Shown: positions 25,406 to 34,308 of the stretch, piece by piece
How the letters are laid out: the number at the start of each line of letters is the position of its first letter
Numbering within the stretch: the stretch's first letter is position 1
Assembly: GCA_016930515.1 (NCBI GenBank)
Contig: JAFGGO010000171.1
Location: forward strand, 1 to 38,327
DNA: 38,327 nucleotides
Source: Promethearchaeota archaeon
GTDB lineage: Archaea > Asgardarchaeota > Lokiarchaeia > Sigyniarchaeales > SOKP01
Direction of reading: 5' to 3'
The notes under the pieces: model-generated
Told to the model about the DNA's origin: nothing
The model's input: only the letters and a program-made list of their open reading frames with translations
The model's database searches: none
Position numbers and translations under genes: made by a program

Positions 25406-25795
25406 TCATTCTTTAGTATAATTTTCAATATAGTAATTCAATACTTTTTCGAAGGCTTCGTCCAATAGTGGTTCTTGTTTTGGATCTGTTAAAATTCCTT
25501 TAAGCTTATTTCTAATTAAAGATAGGATCATTTTGAGTCCTTCAATTCGTATGGCAGGAGTTACGTTCCCTTTTTTCCTTTCTTCGTTTAAATCCTCTTT
25601 ATGCACTACTTGATAATCTGCCAAAACTCGCCAAAAAAGGCCTCTTATTGCCGCATCTGAAAGAGGAAGATACTCGCTAAGAATTTTCGAAAACTCTTTT
25701 ATGATCTTTTTCTGATAATTGGACAAGTGCAATACTTTGTAGTAGTATTCTAATTCTTTGGTAAAATTGGGTTGAAGATTGATTTTGTCAACCAT
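25406..25795 (-). CDS. Helical protein of unknown function
   Basis: A 129-residue soluble protein that appears all-helical, with alternating acidic and basic stretches (NYQKKIIKEFSKILSEYL; EGLKMILSLIRNKLKGIL; EAFEKVLNYYIENYTKE). There is no signal peptide, membrane span, Cys cluster or recognised motif. It lies convergent to the dehydratase operon and is separated by about 30 bases, so the two share a terminator region. Not recognised. Confidence 0.6.
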   Translation of the reverse strand: MVDKINLQPNFTKELEYYYKVLHLSNYQKKIIKEFSKILSEYLPLSDAAIRGLFWRVLADYQVVHKEDLNEERKKGNVTPAIRIEGLKMILSLIRNKLKGILTDPKQEPLLDEAFEKVLNYYIENYTKE

Positions 25796-26132
25796 TTTAA
25801 CTCAATTTTCTATTTATAGCTTTCACAATTGGATCGTTTTAACAATGAAAACACATGCTAAAAAAGTTATACTATTTTTTAAAAGAAATACAATAATATA
25901 TTTTCAAGTACATAAACGCCAAATCTTAGGTGAAATAATAAAAAAATGGCGTCAAAATTTTTAAAGAATTTTTAAATCGTTTTGTATAACTTAAGATATC
26001 CTGTAAAAAATTCATGAGTTCGATGTTATTTATTTGTAAGATCTTTTAATTGAGAGAGAAAAACAAGGATTTCTTTATTATTTATATTGTGTTAAATCGT
26101 GGAACATTCCTAAATGAAAGAATTTCCTTAAA
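25796..26132. other. 337-bp AT-rich intergenic region, no gene seen
   Basis: It holds the upstream region of the helical protein gene (minus strand) and the downstream region of the receptor gene at 26133. A 61-codon + strand frame from 25779 has no ribosome site, unusual composition and no family resemblance, and is discounted. No repeat or hairpin stands out. Confidence 0.4.
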
Positions 26133-29100
26133 TTACAATTCTAAATCTTTTCCACAAGCCCAACAAGATTCTCCTTTTTCTTTCAAAGCATTAGCGCACG
26201 ACTTGCAATAGAACGCCTTACAGTGAGGGCAAAGGTAAATATTCGTACCTTCAACGGGCCCTTTATGGACAACGCACAGGAACTCTTGCGCTTGAACTTG
26301 AAGCTCGGATTCGGTTTTTACGAGCTCCTCCACTTCTGCTTGCGTGCTAGGCTTATGATCAATAGGGGGAAGCTTTGATTTTAGAGAAGAAGATTTCGGA
26401 AAAACCTTGTTTAAAACAATACTTTTTTCAGTTTTTTGTTTCAATATAGGAGATATATCTAGGTTTGAAGTAGAATCGACTTTTTTTCTTTTTATTATCT
26501 TTATCGCACTTCCTAATATCGTTATCACGCCTAATACTAATAATGTTGAAAAAATCACGATAGCTATCAAGTTGGGCGGAACGATCGTAGGTGATACAAT
26601 CACGGTCATGTTTGCTGTTGCCATGTCTCCATTAGCGTCGATTACCGTAAGGGTAACAATGTAATTACCTCTCGTATTAAACGAATGAGAGGGAGTTGGG
26701 CCGTAAAAGACAGGTCCTTCGTCCCCAAAATCCCAACTATAGTTCAAGGGATCGTTTCCACCGATGACTTCGTAAGCAAATTCGATTGATTGCCCGATAG
26801 TGGCGCGAAGCATTGAATTGATGAATTGGACACGGGGTACGGAATCGAAGTGGATTTCAACGAAATCTGTTTTTATTGTTTCAGAACGGTCACCATCAAC
26901 ATCAACGATTACGAGGCTCACGGTAAAAGTGCCATTTACGTCGTAGCGATGAACGGGACTCTCCAAGTTAGAGATATTACTCTCGTCCCCAAAGTTCCAA
27001 TAAAATTCGGGAGAGCCGTTCCCAATGGACCCGTTAAATTCAAAGTATATCGATTGCCCTTGTATGACTTGGGTGGCGTTCGCAAAAAATTCGGCAACTG
27101 GTTGATAATCAAAAAGAACATTAACGCAATTTGGTATTGAAAAGTTATCGATATCACCTGTCGCATCGATCACGGATACATTCACCGTAAAGGTGCCGTT
27201 ATTCGAATACACGTGTGAGGGATTTTTAGAGCGAGAGACGGGCGTTCCATCGCCAAAATCCCACTCGTAGGTGAGGGCAAGGTTGCCTCCCGTGCCCGTG
27301 TAAGAAAATTGTACTGACTGTCCCGCGATTATTTCGGCGTGGCTAAATTCGAAATTCGCGATTGGTTTGGAGTCGTTCAAGGGATGCTCGTCTTGGTTTG
27401 TAATCGTTGCTCCATTGGTAATGTTATATGGCTCCATTCCCGTGCCGTTTTCGTAAAAACTTCCGACGTAATCGCTCCAATAATTGCCGTGAGTCCCGTT
27501 TTCCCACGAATTTCCAATACCACCACCACCTTTATCGCAGGAATTATTTACCTGATTATTGACAAGTGAGTTGAGCCATATCTTATTACAGTCGGTAAAA
27601 TATCCCAAATATATCCCATAGTCCTGGTTCTCGACGAGGGCATTTCCAATCATTTCGTTATAATATGCTCCACTAAAATCGGTAAAGTTTATCCCAGATT
27701 CTTCGTTATATTTGAGTATGTTTTCCGATATGATGTTATTTTCAGTGGAAAAAAATTTTATTCCGGATTCAGTATTATTGCATATTATATTTTCCGATAT
27801 GGTGTTATCTTGGCTAGCATCATATAATTCTATTCCAGATCGGGTATTATAACAAGCTATATTTCCCACTATGGAGTTATTATGGGAACTACTTAACGAT
27901 ATTCCCCGAAACGAGTTAAAACTCGCGTTGTTTTCCAAAATGGTATTGTAATTACTGTTATCGTACAATCCTATCCCATTTTCTACATTATAATAGACAG
28001 TGTTTTCCGTGATATAGTTATAATCGCTTTCGTGATCCACGCATATTCCGTGCCGAATATTATTGAACGCTAGATTTTTTGAAACAATATTTCGGTCGCT
28101 ATTATCCAGGTATATTCCACGATATATATTATCGTATATTATATTTTCAGAAACGAGATTTTCATAACAATCATCGATGCGAAGTCCATTATTTTCGTTG
28201 AAACTTACATTATTTTCCGAGATCGTGTTATTGTGGCATTCCGATTCGAAAAATAATCCTGAAATCTTGTTGTAAAACGCCGTGTTTCCTTTTATCGTAT
28301 TAAAAGTATCCAATCCGAATTGCATTCCGTAGTATGAATTATTAAATGCGAAATTATATGAAATATTGCACGAAAAACAATCTTGAATTGAGAATCCACT
28401 ACCTAATTCTTGGAAACTAGCTTTATTCCCCACGATAATGCAATTACTACTATTACTGACGAAAAATCCCTCCCAACTTTGTTCGGTTACGTTATTATTT
28501 AAGATGTTCGTATTAGGACTATTTTGAACATATATACCTCTATCACAATCTATTTCGCTTGATGCGTTAAACACGGTGTTTTCTGAAACAGTGTTTCCAA
28601 TACATTCGTATAACCGTATACCTCTAAATGAATTATCGTATACGCTATTGTTCGCAACAACATTGCTGTTACAATTCATATATAAAGATATTCCGCCTTG
28701 TCTATTCAAGCTTACATTGTTATCCAGAACGAGATTATTTTCGCAATCTTCGTACAAGAAAATCCCTAAACCAGCATTATTTGAACAGTTGTTTCCAAGT
28801 ATTTGTCCATTCGAAGAGTTAACTAATTTTATGCCCGCATTTAAATCAGGGAAGGTTCCCTCGTTAGAATTGGTACAGGTGCAATTACGAATAATGAAAT
28901 AAACCTGCGAATTGCTGATCGTGATGCACGAACTTATGTTCTCTCCATCAATGGCGATATTTTCGATGATGTAAGGATCTTCGAATGTCCCGTTACCGCT
29001 GCACCAAACTTCGCTTGCTGCTAACGATACCCAATTATCTGGGGTTAGCTCGTCTATTACAATGGAAGATACGAGCGTCCAAGAACCTAAACATTCAGGA

Positions 29101-29258
29101 TCATTAAATATTAAATTTTTATTATTTTCACCAATGTTCGAGAGAATTGGTTCCTTGGTTGTTACCATGAAAGTACAAATTAAAACTAAAACAACAAGGA
29201 GGTTTTTTTTCTTGCTTCTACCTTGGAGCCTTGATCCTGCTGTTTTTGGTGGGCACAT
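26133..29258 (-). CDS. Beta-helix/PKD surface receptor with cytoplasmic eight-ligand zinc motif
   Basis: A 1041-residue membrane protein. A signal peptide or signal anchor spans about 1-40. A NosD-type right-handed beta helix of about twenty 23-residue coils (NNTISENNVSFN..GI) spans ~100-590 and closes with GNYWSDYVG. Three PKD domains lie between ~629 and 893 (each with WDFGDG- or WNFGDE-like core and FTVSLVI.D.DGD). A single membrane span at ~895-918 is followed by a basic stop-transfer KRKK. The cytoplasmic tail of ~115 residues ends in C995-x2-H-x11-C-x2-C-x4-C-x2-C-x10-C-x2-C, two interleaved zinc sites like B-box/treble-clef fingers. Ectodomain carbohydrate or protein binding and cytosolic partner recruitment are inferences. 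Two paralogues (one broken) share the tail. Confidence 0.87.
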   Translation of the reverse strand: MCPPKTAGSRLQGRSKKKNLLVVLVLICTFMVTTKEPILSNIGENNKNLIFNDPECLGSWTLVSSIVIDELTPDNWVSLAASEVWCSGNGTFEDPYIIENIAIDGENISSCITISNSQVYFIIRNCTCTNSNEGTFPDLNAGIKLVNSSNGQILGNNCSNNAGLGIFLYEDCENNLVLDNNVSLNRQGGISLYMNCNSNVVANNSVYDNSFRGIRLYECIGNTVSENTVFNASSEIDCDRGIYVQNSPNTNILNNNVTEQSWEGFFVSNSSNCIIVGNKASFQELGSGFSIQDCFSCNISYNFAFNNSYYGMQFGLDTFNTIKGNTAFYNKISGLFFESECHNNTISENNVSFNENNGLRIDDCYENLVSENIIYDNIYRGIYLDNSDRNIVSKNLAFNNIRHGICVDHESDYNYITENTVYYNVENGIGLYDNSNYNTILENNASFNSFRGISLSSSHNNSIVGNIACYNTRSGIELYDASQDNTISENIICNNTESGIKFFSTENNIISENILKYNEESGINFTDFSGAYYNEMIGNALVENQDYGIYLGYFTDCNKIWLNSLVNNQVNNSCDKGGGGIGNSWENGTHGNYWSDYVGSFYENGTGMEPYNITNGATITNQDEHPLNDSKPIANFEFSHAEIIAGQSVQFSYTGTGGNLALTYEWDFGDGTPVSRSKNPSHVYSNNGTFTVNVSVIDATGDIDNFSIPNCVNVLFDYQPVAEFFANATQVIQGQSIYFEFNGSIGNGSPEFYWNFGDESNISNLESPVHRYDVNGTFTVSLVIVDVDGDRSETIKTDFVEIHFDSVPRVQFINSMLRATIGQSIEFAYEVIGGNDPLNYSWDFGDEGPVFYGPTPSHSFNTRGNYIVTLTVIDANGDMATANMTVIVSPTIVPPNLIAIVIFSTLLVLGVITILGSAIKIIKRKKVDSTSNLDISPILKQKTEKSIVLNKVFPKSSSLKSKLPPIDHKPSTQAEVEELVKTESELQVQAQEFLCVVHKGPVEGTNIYLCPHCKAFYCKSCANALKEKGESCWACGKDLEL

Positions 29259-29286
29259 ATTATTTCGACTTTATTGTCTTCCTTGT

Positions 29287-29300
29287 TTTATATTATAATT
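29287..29300 (-). promoter_or_regulatory. TATA region for the receptor at 26133-29258
   Basis: Minus strand AATTATAATATAAAA is centred about 35 bases before the ATG at 29258, predicting a leader of about 10 bases with no Shine-Dalgarno. Confidence 0.4.
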
Positions 29301-29449
29301 ATCGCATTTATTATAATTTTTCGAATAATGCACTTCTTATTTAAATTTTTTGAACGATCAGAATATGGTAGGAATATATGGTGAATGTTTCTAAAATACC
29401 TTTAGGAGAAGTAAGACAATAAAAATATTATTAATAATTACGGCTAATA

Positions 29450-32416
29450 TTATAATTCGAGAGGTTTTCCACACGACCAGCATCCTTCGTTCCGATCTTT
29501 TAATGCTTTAGCGCAAAGTTTGCAATAAAACGCCGTGCAATGAGGACACATGTAAATATTGGCACCTTCCACGGGACCCTTGTGAATCACGCACAAGAAC
29601 TCCTCTCTCCTGATCCCAAGTTCAGATTCGGTATTTTCCAAGAGTTCTTTTTCTTTTTCTTGAGAAATGGATCCTTCGAAAAGGAGTCGGGAGTTAGAAG
29701 CATCTAATGGAGGTAAATTTAATGCAACAGCTTGATCTTTTGTTTTTTTGATGGATTTTAATCCTTCGGGAGGATATCTTACGGGAAACGATTTTGAGCT
29801 CTTGCGTTTCTTTTTTACCGTAATCAAAGTGACTACTAATGTTGTAAAACCTACGATCAAACACATTACAAAAATGAAGATTGCAGGATTCGTGCTTGGA
29901 ACTGAAGCAGGGCGCACTAGAACATTCATAGTTGCACTTGTCACATCTCCGTTCCTATCGATCACTGTCAAGGTTACTTTATAATTTCCACACTCCTCGT
30001 ATTGGTGAATGGGGCTCGTTTCATTCGAAGTCGGGCTTCCGTCGCCAAAATCCCATGTGTATGTTAGTGGACCGTTCCCCCCGCTCACTTCGCAGAATAA
30101 TTGTATTTGACTTCCCATATCTGCATTAATTTCGCTTTGAAGAAAATTCAAGGAAGGTTTGATGTCGTCTTCGACAATAATGTGATTGATTTTTGAATAT
30201 TCGATGGAATCACCATCAAGATCAGTCACTGTTAAGATCACGCTAAAAATTCCACTCGATTCGTATTTGTGGATGGGGTGTGGCTCCGTTGATGTAAATC
30301 CATCGCTAAAAATCCACTCGTAAGATAGAGGAAAATTTCCTCCGAAAGTTGTGCTATTAAAATGGACAAACTGACCTGTTAATATAAGTGTGGCGTTTGT
30401 GGTGAAATTCGCCAAAGGCTCGGTATATATGAGAGGATACCGGTCCAGGCCGTTATTTGGAATCGAATAAGAAGTGTTTCCAATTCCGTCCTGGGGAATT
30501 CCGTCAACGCCGTCGTAGTCGTCCCAGAAATTACCGAGACTCCCATTGTCCCACTGATTGTCAATTCCATCATCTTGAGCGTTACCTTCATTTTTAGCGA
30601 ATTTATTCAACCATATCGTGTTGTTCACACTTTGATAATCTAAGTAAATTCCATACTCGCTGTTGCTTACTAAATTATTTTCAGAAAGAGTGTTGTTATC
30701 GCAATTAACCAGGTAAATGCCGTAATAATTATTATTACTTGCCGTGTTTCCCGAAATGTTTATATATGTTCCATGATATGATAATATCCCGTAGGAAGTT
30801 CGAGAAGTATTCACTTCCGATACGGTGCAATAAGAGCAATTTACCAAGACGACTTGCCCTGCGTTTTCAAAGTTGCTTGATTCCAATCCCATTTCGTTCA
30901 AGTAATAATAAAGTATCTTTCCGTTCACCCTGTTCGAACCATCAATGTGGTTAAAATACATATTATTCTCAATATTGAAGCCCAAGCCACATTCAAACAT
31001 TTCATTTTGAGAAAGAAAGATTTCGTAGCAATTATCCAGATATACTCCGTCTTGTTTGTTTTTGCTAAATGTATTTCCCGAGACATTGTTGTTTTCGCCG
31101 CTTATAAAAATCCCGTAATAAGTGTTGTCATTTGCCGTGTTTCCCGAGACGGTGTTGTTATTGCAATTATCTAAATAAAATCCATAATGGTTGTTATTTG
31201 CCTTGTTTTCCCAAAAAACGTTATTATTTGATTCATCTTTTAAATTTATCCCATAAAAGTTTAGATTTATCGTGTTTCCCGAGAAATTGTTGTTATTAGA
31301 ACTTTCTAAATTTATCCCATAATAGTTATCACTTGCCGTGTTTCCCGAAATGGTGTTGTTATTTGAGAAACTTAAATAAATTCCATATTGATCGTTATCG
31401 GTTACCATATTTTCCGAAACATTATTATTATTGGAAATATAGAGAAAAATTCCGTGTTGTTCGTTATCGATTACCGTGTTTCCCGAAAGACTATTGTTAC
31501 TGGAACTAATCAAATATATCCCGTAATATATATTATCACTTGCCGTGTTTCCCGAGACGGTGTTATTATTGGAGTTCTGTACATAAAATCCATTTTGATC
31601 GTTTAAGAATGCCGTGTTTCCCGAGACAATGTTGTTATTGGATTCATATAAATAAAATCCGTGTTGATCGTTTAAGAATGCCGTGTTTCCCGAAACATTG
31701 TTATCATCACCCCTAAGAAATATCCCAGATATATAATTATCGCTTGCCGTGTTTCCCAAGACGGTGTTGTTATTGGAATCGTATAAATAAATTCCATATT
31801 CTTGGTTAAAGATGACCGTATTTTCAGAAACGGTGTTGTTATCGCAATGGTATAAGTATATTCCTGTGGAATAAATATTATTACTTGCCGTGTTTCCCGA
31901 GATATTATTGTTATCACAATAATGGAGCCATATCCCGTAGTCTTGGTTATATGAACAATTATTATCGACAATTTGACCATTAGACGAGTCAGACATAGAA
32001 ATTGCCCCCCCCATAGAATCGAATAATGTGCAATTTCTCACGATGAAATAAACATGCGAGTTTTTAATCGTTATGCATGAACCACTTTGATTGGCGTCGA
32101 TGAGAATATTTTCAATTACATAGGGTTTTTCGCTCGTTCCTTCACCACTCAACCAGGGTACTCCTAATGTCTTATAATAATGCCATGTGTTAGAACCATC
32201 ATCATTAATGTTGATCAGCTCGTGAAGAACCATTAATCCAGAGTACTTGAGCTTCTCAGGGTGCTGGTTGTTTTTCCCGTCAACATGAATGGAGATGGGA
32301 GACAACGCTCTTGGAAATCCTAAAACAATTAATATTAGCATTACCAAGAAAAAAAATAGCTTAGTTTTTTTATTTCGACTCCTTGGCTTAAGAAAGGGAC
32401 TTTTTGAGATTATCAT
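29450..32416 (-). CDS. Beta-helix/PKD surface receptor with cytoplasmic eight-ligand zinc motif (paralogue)
   Basis: About 988 residues, same architecture as the gene at 26133. A basic N-terminus leads into a signal segment (KLFFFLVMLILIVLGF), then a beta helix of highly regular coils NNTVSGNTASDN.YGIYL between ~100 and 640, closed by GNFWDDYDG. Two PKD domains at ~665-737 and ~755-827 have YEWIFSDG and YTWDFGDG cores. A membrane span at ~837-860 is followed by KKKRK, and a ~100-residue cytoplasmic tail ends in the same C-x2-H-x11-C-x2-C-x4-C-x2-C-x10-C-x2-C motif. It lies tandem to its paralogue, 190 bases apart, with its own promoter. The TTG at 32425 is an alternative start; the ATG is favoured by the TATA position. 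Confidence 0.87.
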   Translation of the reverse strand: MIISKSPFLKPRSRNKKTKLFFFLVMLILIVLGFPRALSPISIHVDGKNNQHPEKLKYSGLMVLHELININDDGSNTWHYYKTLGVPWLSGEGTSEKPYVIENILIDANQSGSCITIKNSHVYFIVRNCTLFDSMGGAISMSDSSNGQIVDNNCSYNQDYGIWLHYCDNNNISGNTASNNIYSTGIYLYHCDNNTVSENTVIFNQEYGIYLYDSNNNTVLGNTASDNYISGIFLRGDDNNVSGNTAFLNDQHGFYLYESNNNIVSGNTAFLNDQNGFYVQNSNNNTVSGNTASDNIYYGIYLISSSNNSLSGNTVIDNEQHGIFLYISNNNNVSENMVTDNDQYGIYLSFSNNNTISGNTASDNYYGINLESSNNNNFSGNTINLNFYGINLKDESNNNVFWENKANNNHYGFYLDNCNNNTVSGNTANDNTYYGIFISGENNNVSGNTFSKNKQDGVYLDNCYEIFLSQNEMFECGLGFNIENNMYFNHIDGSNRVNGKILYYYLNEMGLESSNFENAGQVVLVNCSYCTVSEVNTSRTSYGILSYHGTYINISGNTASNNNYYGIYLVNCDNNTLSENNLVSNSEYGIYLDYQSVNNTIWLNKFAKNEGNAQDDGIDNQWDNGSLGNFWDDYDGVDGIPQDGIGNTSYSIPNNGLDRYPLIYTEPLANFTTNATLILTGQFVHFNSTTFGGNFPLSYEWIFSDGFTSTEPHPIHKYESSGIFSVILTVTDLDGDSIEYSKINHIIVEDDIKPSLNFLQSEINADMGSQIQLFCEVSGGNGPLTYTWDFGDGSPTSNETSPIHQYEECGNYKVTLTVIDRNGDVTSATMNVLVRPASVPSTNPAIFIFVMCLIVGFTTLVVTLITVKKKRKSSKSFPVRYPPEGLKSIKKTKDQAVALNLPPLDASNSRLLFEGSISQEKEKELLENTESELGIRREEFLCVIHKGPVEGANIYMCPHCTAFYCKLCAKALKDRNEGCWSCGKPLEL
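30640..31960 (-). repeat. Tandem coding repeats of beta-helix coils, ~70-bp period
   Basis: A block reading GCCGTGTTTCCCGA on the + strand, followed by a variable ACGGTGTTGTTATT-like part, recurs over a dozen times between about 30750 and 31900 at intervals near 66-72 bases. Each unit encodes one 23-residue coil (VSGNTASDN.YGIYL.NSNNN). The similarity at DNA level shows recent expansion or conversion of coils inside the gene at 29450-32416. Confidence 0.75.
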
Positions 32417-32467
32417 TATATACAACGCAAAAACTAATTCTTACTCTTATTATCTCATTTCGAGAAT

Positions 32468-32477
32468 CTTATATAAA
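32468..32477 (-). promoter_or_regulatory. TATA box (TTTATATAAG) for the receptor at 29450
   Basis: Minus strand TTTATATAAG is centred ~56 bases before ATG 32416, which places transcription start near 32446 and leaves a leader of about 30 bases. Confidence 0.5.
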
Positions 32478-32524
32478 TGCATGGGGGTAATTTTTTCACT
32501 ACTAATTTTTAAAAATTATCAAGT

Positions 32525-32770
32525 TTAGGTGCATTTATTTGAGAACTTTAAGATTAAAGTACCTAGATCTTCTATGTCGATGGTTTCGTTAAGAACCCAA
32601 AAACCCGAAGTTTTATAGATTAAATGGTTTGGTGTCTCAGAAAAATCGCCAGTGCTAACTTTAAACGCAGGAGAATAAGAGAAAGTTATGATTAGGCAAG
32701 TCAACAAGCCAATTAATGGTATGATTCTTTTGTTTGTCGTTCTATTTTTAAAGAATTTTATTGGGATCAC
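32525..32770 (-). pseudogene. N-terminal relic of a beta-helix surface receptor
   Basis: Eighty-one codons from a GTG encode a basic start, a signal-peptide-like stretch (IIPLIGLLTCLIITFSYSP) and the leader segment LIYKTSGFWVLNETIDIEDLG, which parallels the corresponding region of the neighbour at 29450 (LKYSGLMVLHELININDDG). The frame then ends within a few codons, before any beta-helix coil. It lies immediately upstream of the intact paralogue on the same strand, so it looks like the front of a tandem copy whose body was deleted. Confidence 0.6.
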
Positions 32771-33176
32771 ATTTCTGCTTTATTTTTTATTTTATTTTAA
32801 GAAAGTCAGGAATTAGGAATATTCATTCAAATGGTAATTCATTATATCCTTATAATTACTTTAATAAGGAGTAAGTTTAAAAAAATTTTGTTCTAAAAAT
32901 CCTCCTCGATTTAAAGACGCTTATTAAGTATTAAAAATTTCTACAAAGGAAGCTGGAAATCTAAAATTAATAACACATTTATATATATTGTAATGGCGTA
33001 AAGCTTATAAATTTCAAAAAATAATTACTTTTATTAAAACATGTTTTTAATTAATTAACGATATTTTTTATTAAAAATTTAAGTATTTTTTAATAACGAA
33101 GAAATATTTCACAAAATTCAACACTCAAAACAACAAAAGAAAACTTAAATACGATTCTACGAAGGTGAAGACCATT
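32771..33176. other. ~400-bp AT-rich divergent promoter region
   Basis: No gene was seen on either strand. On the + strand the segment ends in the TATA element of the PlsC-like gene. The middle contains T- and A-rich runs with TTTATATATATTG near 32980, another possible promoter element, and no clear inverted repeat. Confidence 0.4.
33144..33151 (+). promoter_or_regulatory. TATA box (CTTAAATA) for the PlsC-like gene
   Basis: CTTAAATA is centred about 29 bases upstream of ATG 33177, so the transcript would start only a few bases before the ATG. This makes the GTG at 33165 less likely as start. An AAGGTGA that looks like a Shine-Dalgarno lies 9 bases before the ATG. Confidence 0.45.
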
Positions 33177-33860
33177 ATGTCGAAGAGTTCAGTCATTTCG
33201 GAAGCTAGCGAAGAAAAAAAATCGGATGGCCGCATGGAAGTAGCGAAAGACTTGTTTTATGCTGCCTTCAAGACAATGAGTCGGTTCGGTTTAAAAGCGA
33301 TTACCAACTTGGAGATAGAAGGTAATGAAAACGTGCCTCTCAGGAGTAAGGGCATACTTCTCACTATTAGCGACAGCTCCACGCGAGATATGTTCGTCAT
33401 CAGCCAAGTATCGGCTAGAAAAATCCACTTCATGGTCAGTCCGAAAATGATGAAACACCAGATTGCTGGACCCCTTCTCCAGGCGCTCGGGATGTTCCGA
33501 AGCACCACGAGCAAGGACGACACCGAACCAATCGAGAATTACTTCAAATATTTGGGCGAAGGCGACTTGATCGCAATGACTCCCGAGTCGAGATTCGACC
33601 GGGATGTTCAAATAAAGTCGGTGGCAGGCATTGTAAAGTTTGCTGCCATGGGAAAAGCGCCCATCATTCCACTCGCGGTCTGCAAGACCAAGACAAAGCT
33701 ATTCGATGTGATATCCGTAGACGGGTTAAAAGTCAGGGTCGGAGCTCCCATTGAATGCGATAAAAAGTTAAGTCGCGAGAAATTCAGGGCCAAGCGCTAT
33801 GAGCTTGCCGAAGATATCGTCAATATAGTCGACACGCTCAAGACGGTTCCTGATTTTTAA
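33177..33860 (+). CDS. PlsC-like acyltransferase-fold protein without the catalytic His
   Basis: About 227 residues with the order of motifs of lysophospholipid acyltransferases (PlsC). The usual N-H-x4-D motif is represented by ISDSSTRDMFVIS, where Asp replaces His; the MVSPKMMKHQIAGPLLQALGMF segment follows, then the block LGEGDLIAMTPESRFDRD that replaces the FPEGTRS phosphate-binding motif, and then VKFAAMGKAPIIPLAV. Loss of the His that acts as general base suggests that it does not transfer acyl groups in the usual way, though lipid binding may remain. No signal peptide or membrane helix is obvious. A small acidic-protein gene follows 39 bases later and probably shares the transcript. 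Confidence 0.75.
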   Translation: MSKSSVISEASEEKKSDGRMEVAKDLFYAAFKTMSRFGLKAITNLEIEGNENVPLRSKGILLTISDSSTRDMFVISQVSARKIHFMVSPKMMKHQIAGPLLQALGMFRSTTSKDDTEPIENYFKYLGEGDLIAMTPESRFDRDVQIKSVAGIVKFAAMGKAPIIPLAVCKTKTKLFDVISVDGLKVRVGAPIECDKKLSREKFRAKRYELAEDIVNIVDTLKTVPDF

Positions 33861-33886
33861 GTTTCATGAATTAAAAATAATAAATC

Positions 33887-33892
33887 GGAGGT
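33887..33892 (+). promoter_or_regulatory. Shine-Dalgarno GGAGGT
   Basis: GGAGGT lies 7 bases before ATG 33900, a strong ribosome site that fixes the start of the small acidic protein and points to translation from a joint transcript. Confidence 0.6.
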
Positions 33893-33899
33893 AGATACC

Positions 33900-34124
33900 A
33901 TGGAAGATTTATTAGAAATTAGAGAAGAGAGCGCGGAAAAAAACCGCACGGAACCCAAACTAAAAAAGATGTTTGAAGAACTCGCCACCGAGGACAACGA
34001 GGCCGAGAAAGTCCTAAGCGACTTGTTCTACAACTCAGTCAAGATGGTGTTTGACACCGGATTTGACCTGGCCAAGGCGCTTAATGAAGAGCTTTTGGCC
34101 GAATTTTTCAACGAGGAAGAATAA
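33900..34124 (+). CDS. Small acidic helical protein, downstream of the PlsC-like gene
   Basis: A 74-residue protein, strongly acidic (many Glu and Asp), helical throughout: KLKKMFEELATEDNEAEKVLSDLFYNSV and AKALNEELLAEFFNEEE. No Cys and no membrane segment. The strong Shine-Dalgarno and high GAG/CTC codon use, like that of the preceding gene, support it as a real gene. Role unknown; proximity suggests a partner or regulator of the PlsC-like protein. Confidence 0.65.
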   Translation: MEDLLEIREESAEKNRTEPKLKKMFEELATEDNEAEKVLSDLFYNSVKMVFDTGFDLAKALNEELLAEFFNEEE

Positions 34125-34138
34125 CCTTGGTTCCTTGT

Positions 34139-34180
34139 TCCAATCCCCTCTCTTCTCTTTATTTCCTTCCTTTTATTTAT
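34139..34180 (+). terminator. Pyrimidine/T-rich terminator
   Basis: About 45 bases after the stop codon are almost free of purines with repeated TTT and CTCTT tracts, consistent with archaeal termination. Confidence 0.4.
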
Positions 34181-34289
34181 TAAAAATAACATTTTTAAAA
34201 AAATGACAAGTTATTGATTGAGAATTTGTCTATCGAAATTAATTCTACGATTTGTAATTTTAAGATCAATAATTCTGAAGATATAATTG

Positions 34290-34301
34290 AAAAAAAAAAA
34301 A
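34290..34301 (-). terminator. Oligo-T terminator after heliorhodopsin
   Basis: Twelve consecutive A on the + strand, read as a T run on the minus strand, lie eight bases past the stop of the heliorhodopsin gene. Confidence 0.5.
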
Positions 34302-34308
34302 GAAATTA

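Noticed and set aside
25779..25964. 61-codon ORF on the + strand
   Set aside because: No ribosome site or promoter, low-complexity composition, overlaps the start of the real minus-strand gene.
30750..31900. Short repeats with regular ~70-base spacing that look like a CRISPR array
   Set aside because: They are in frame inside a beta-helix gene, spacers vary by codon rules and encode the same coil consensus; no cas genes are present.
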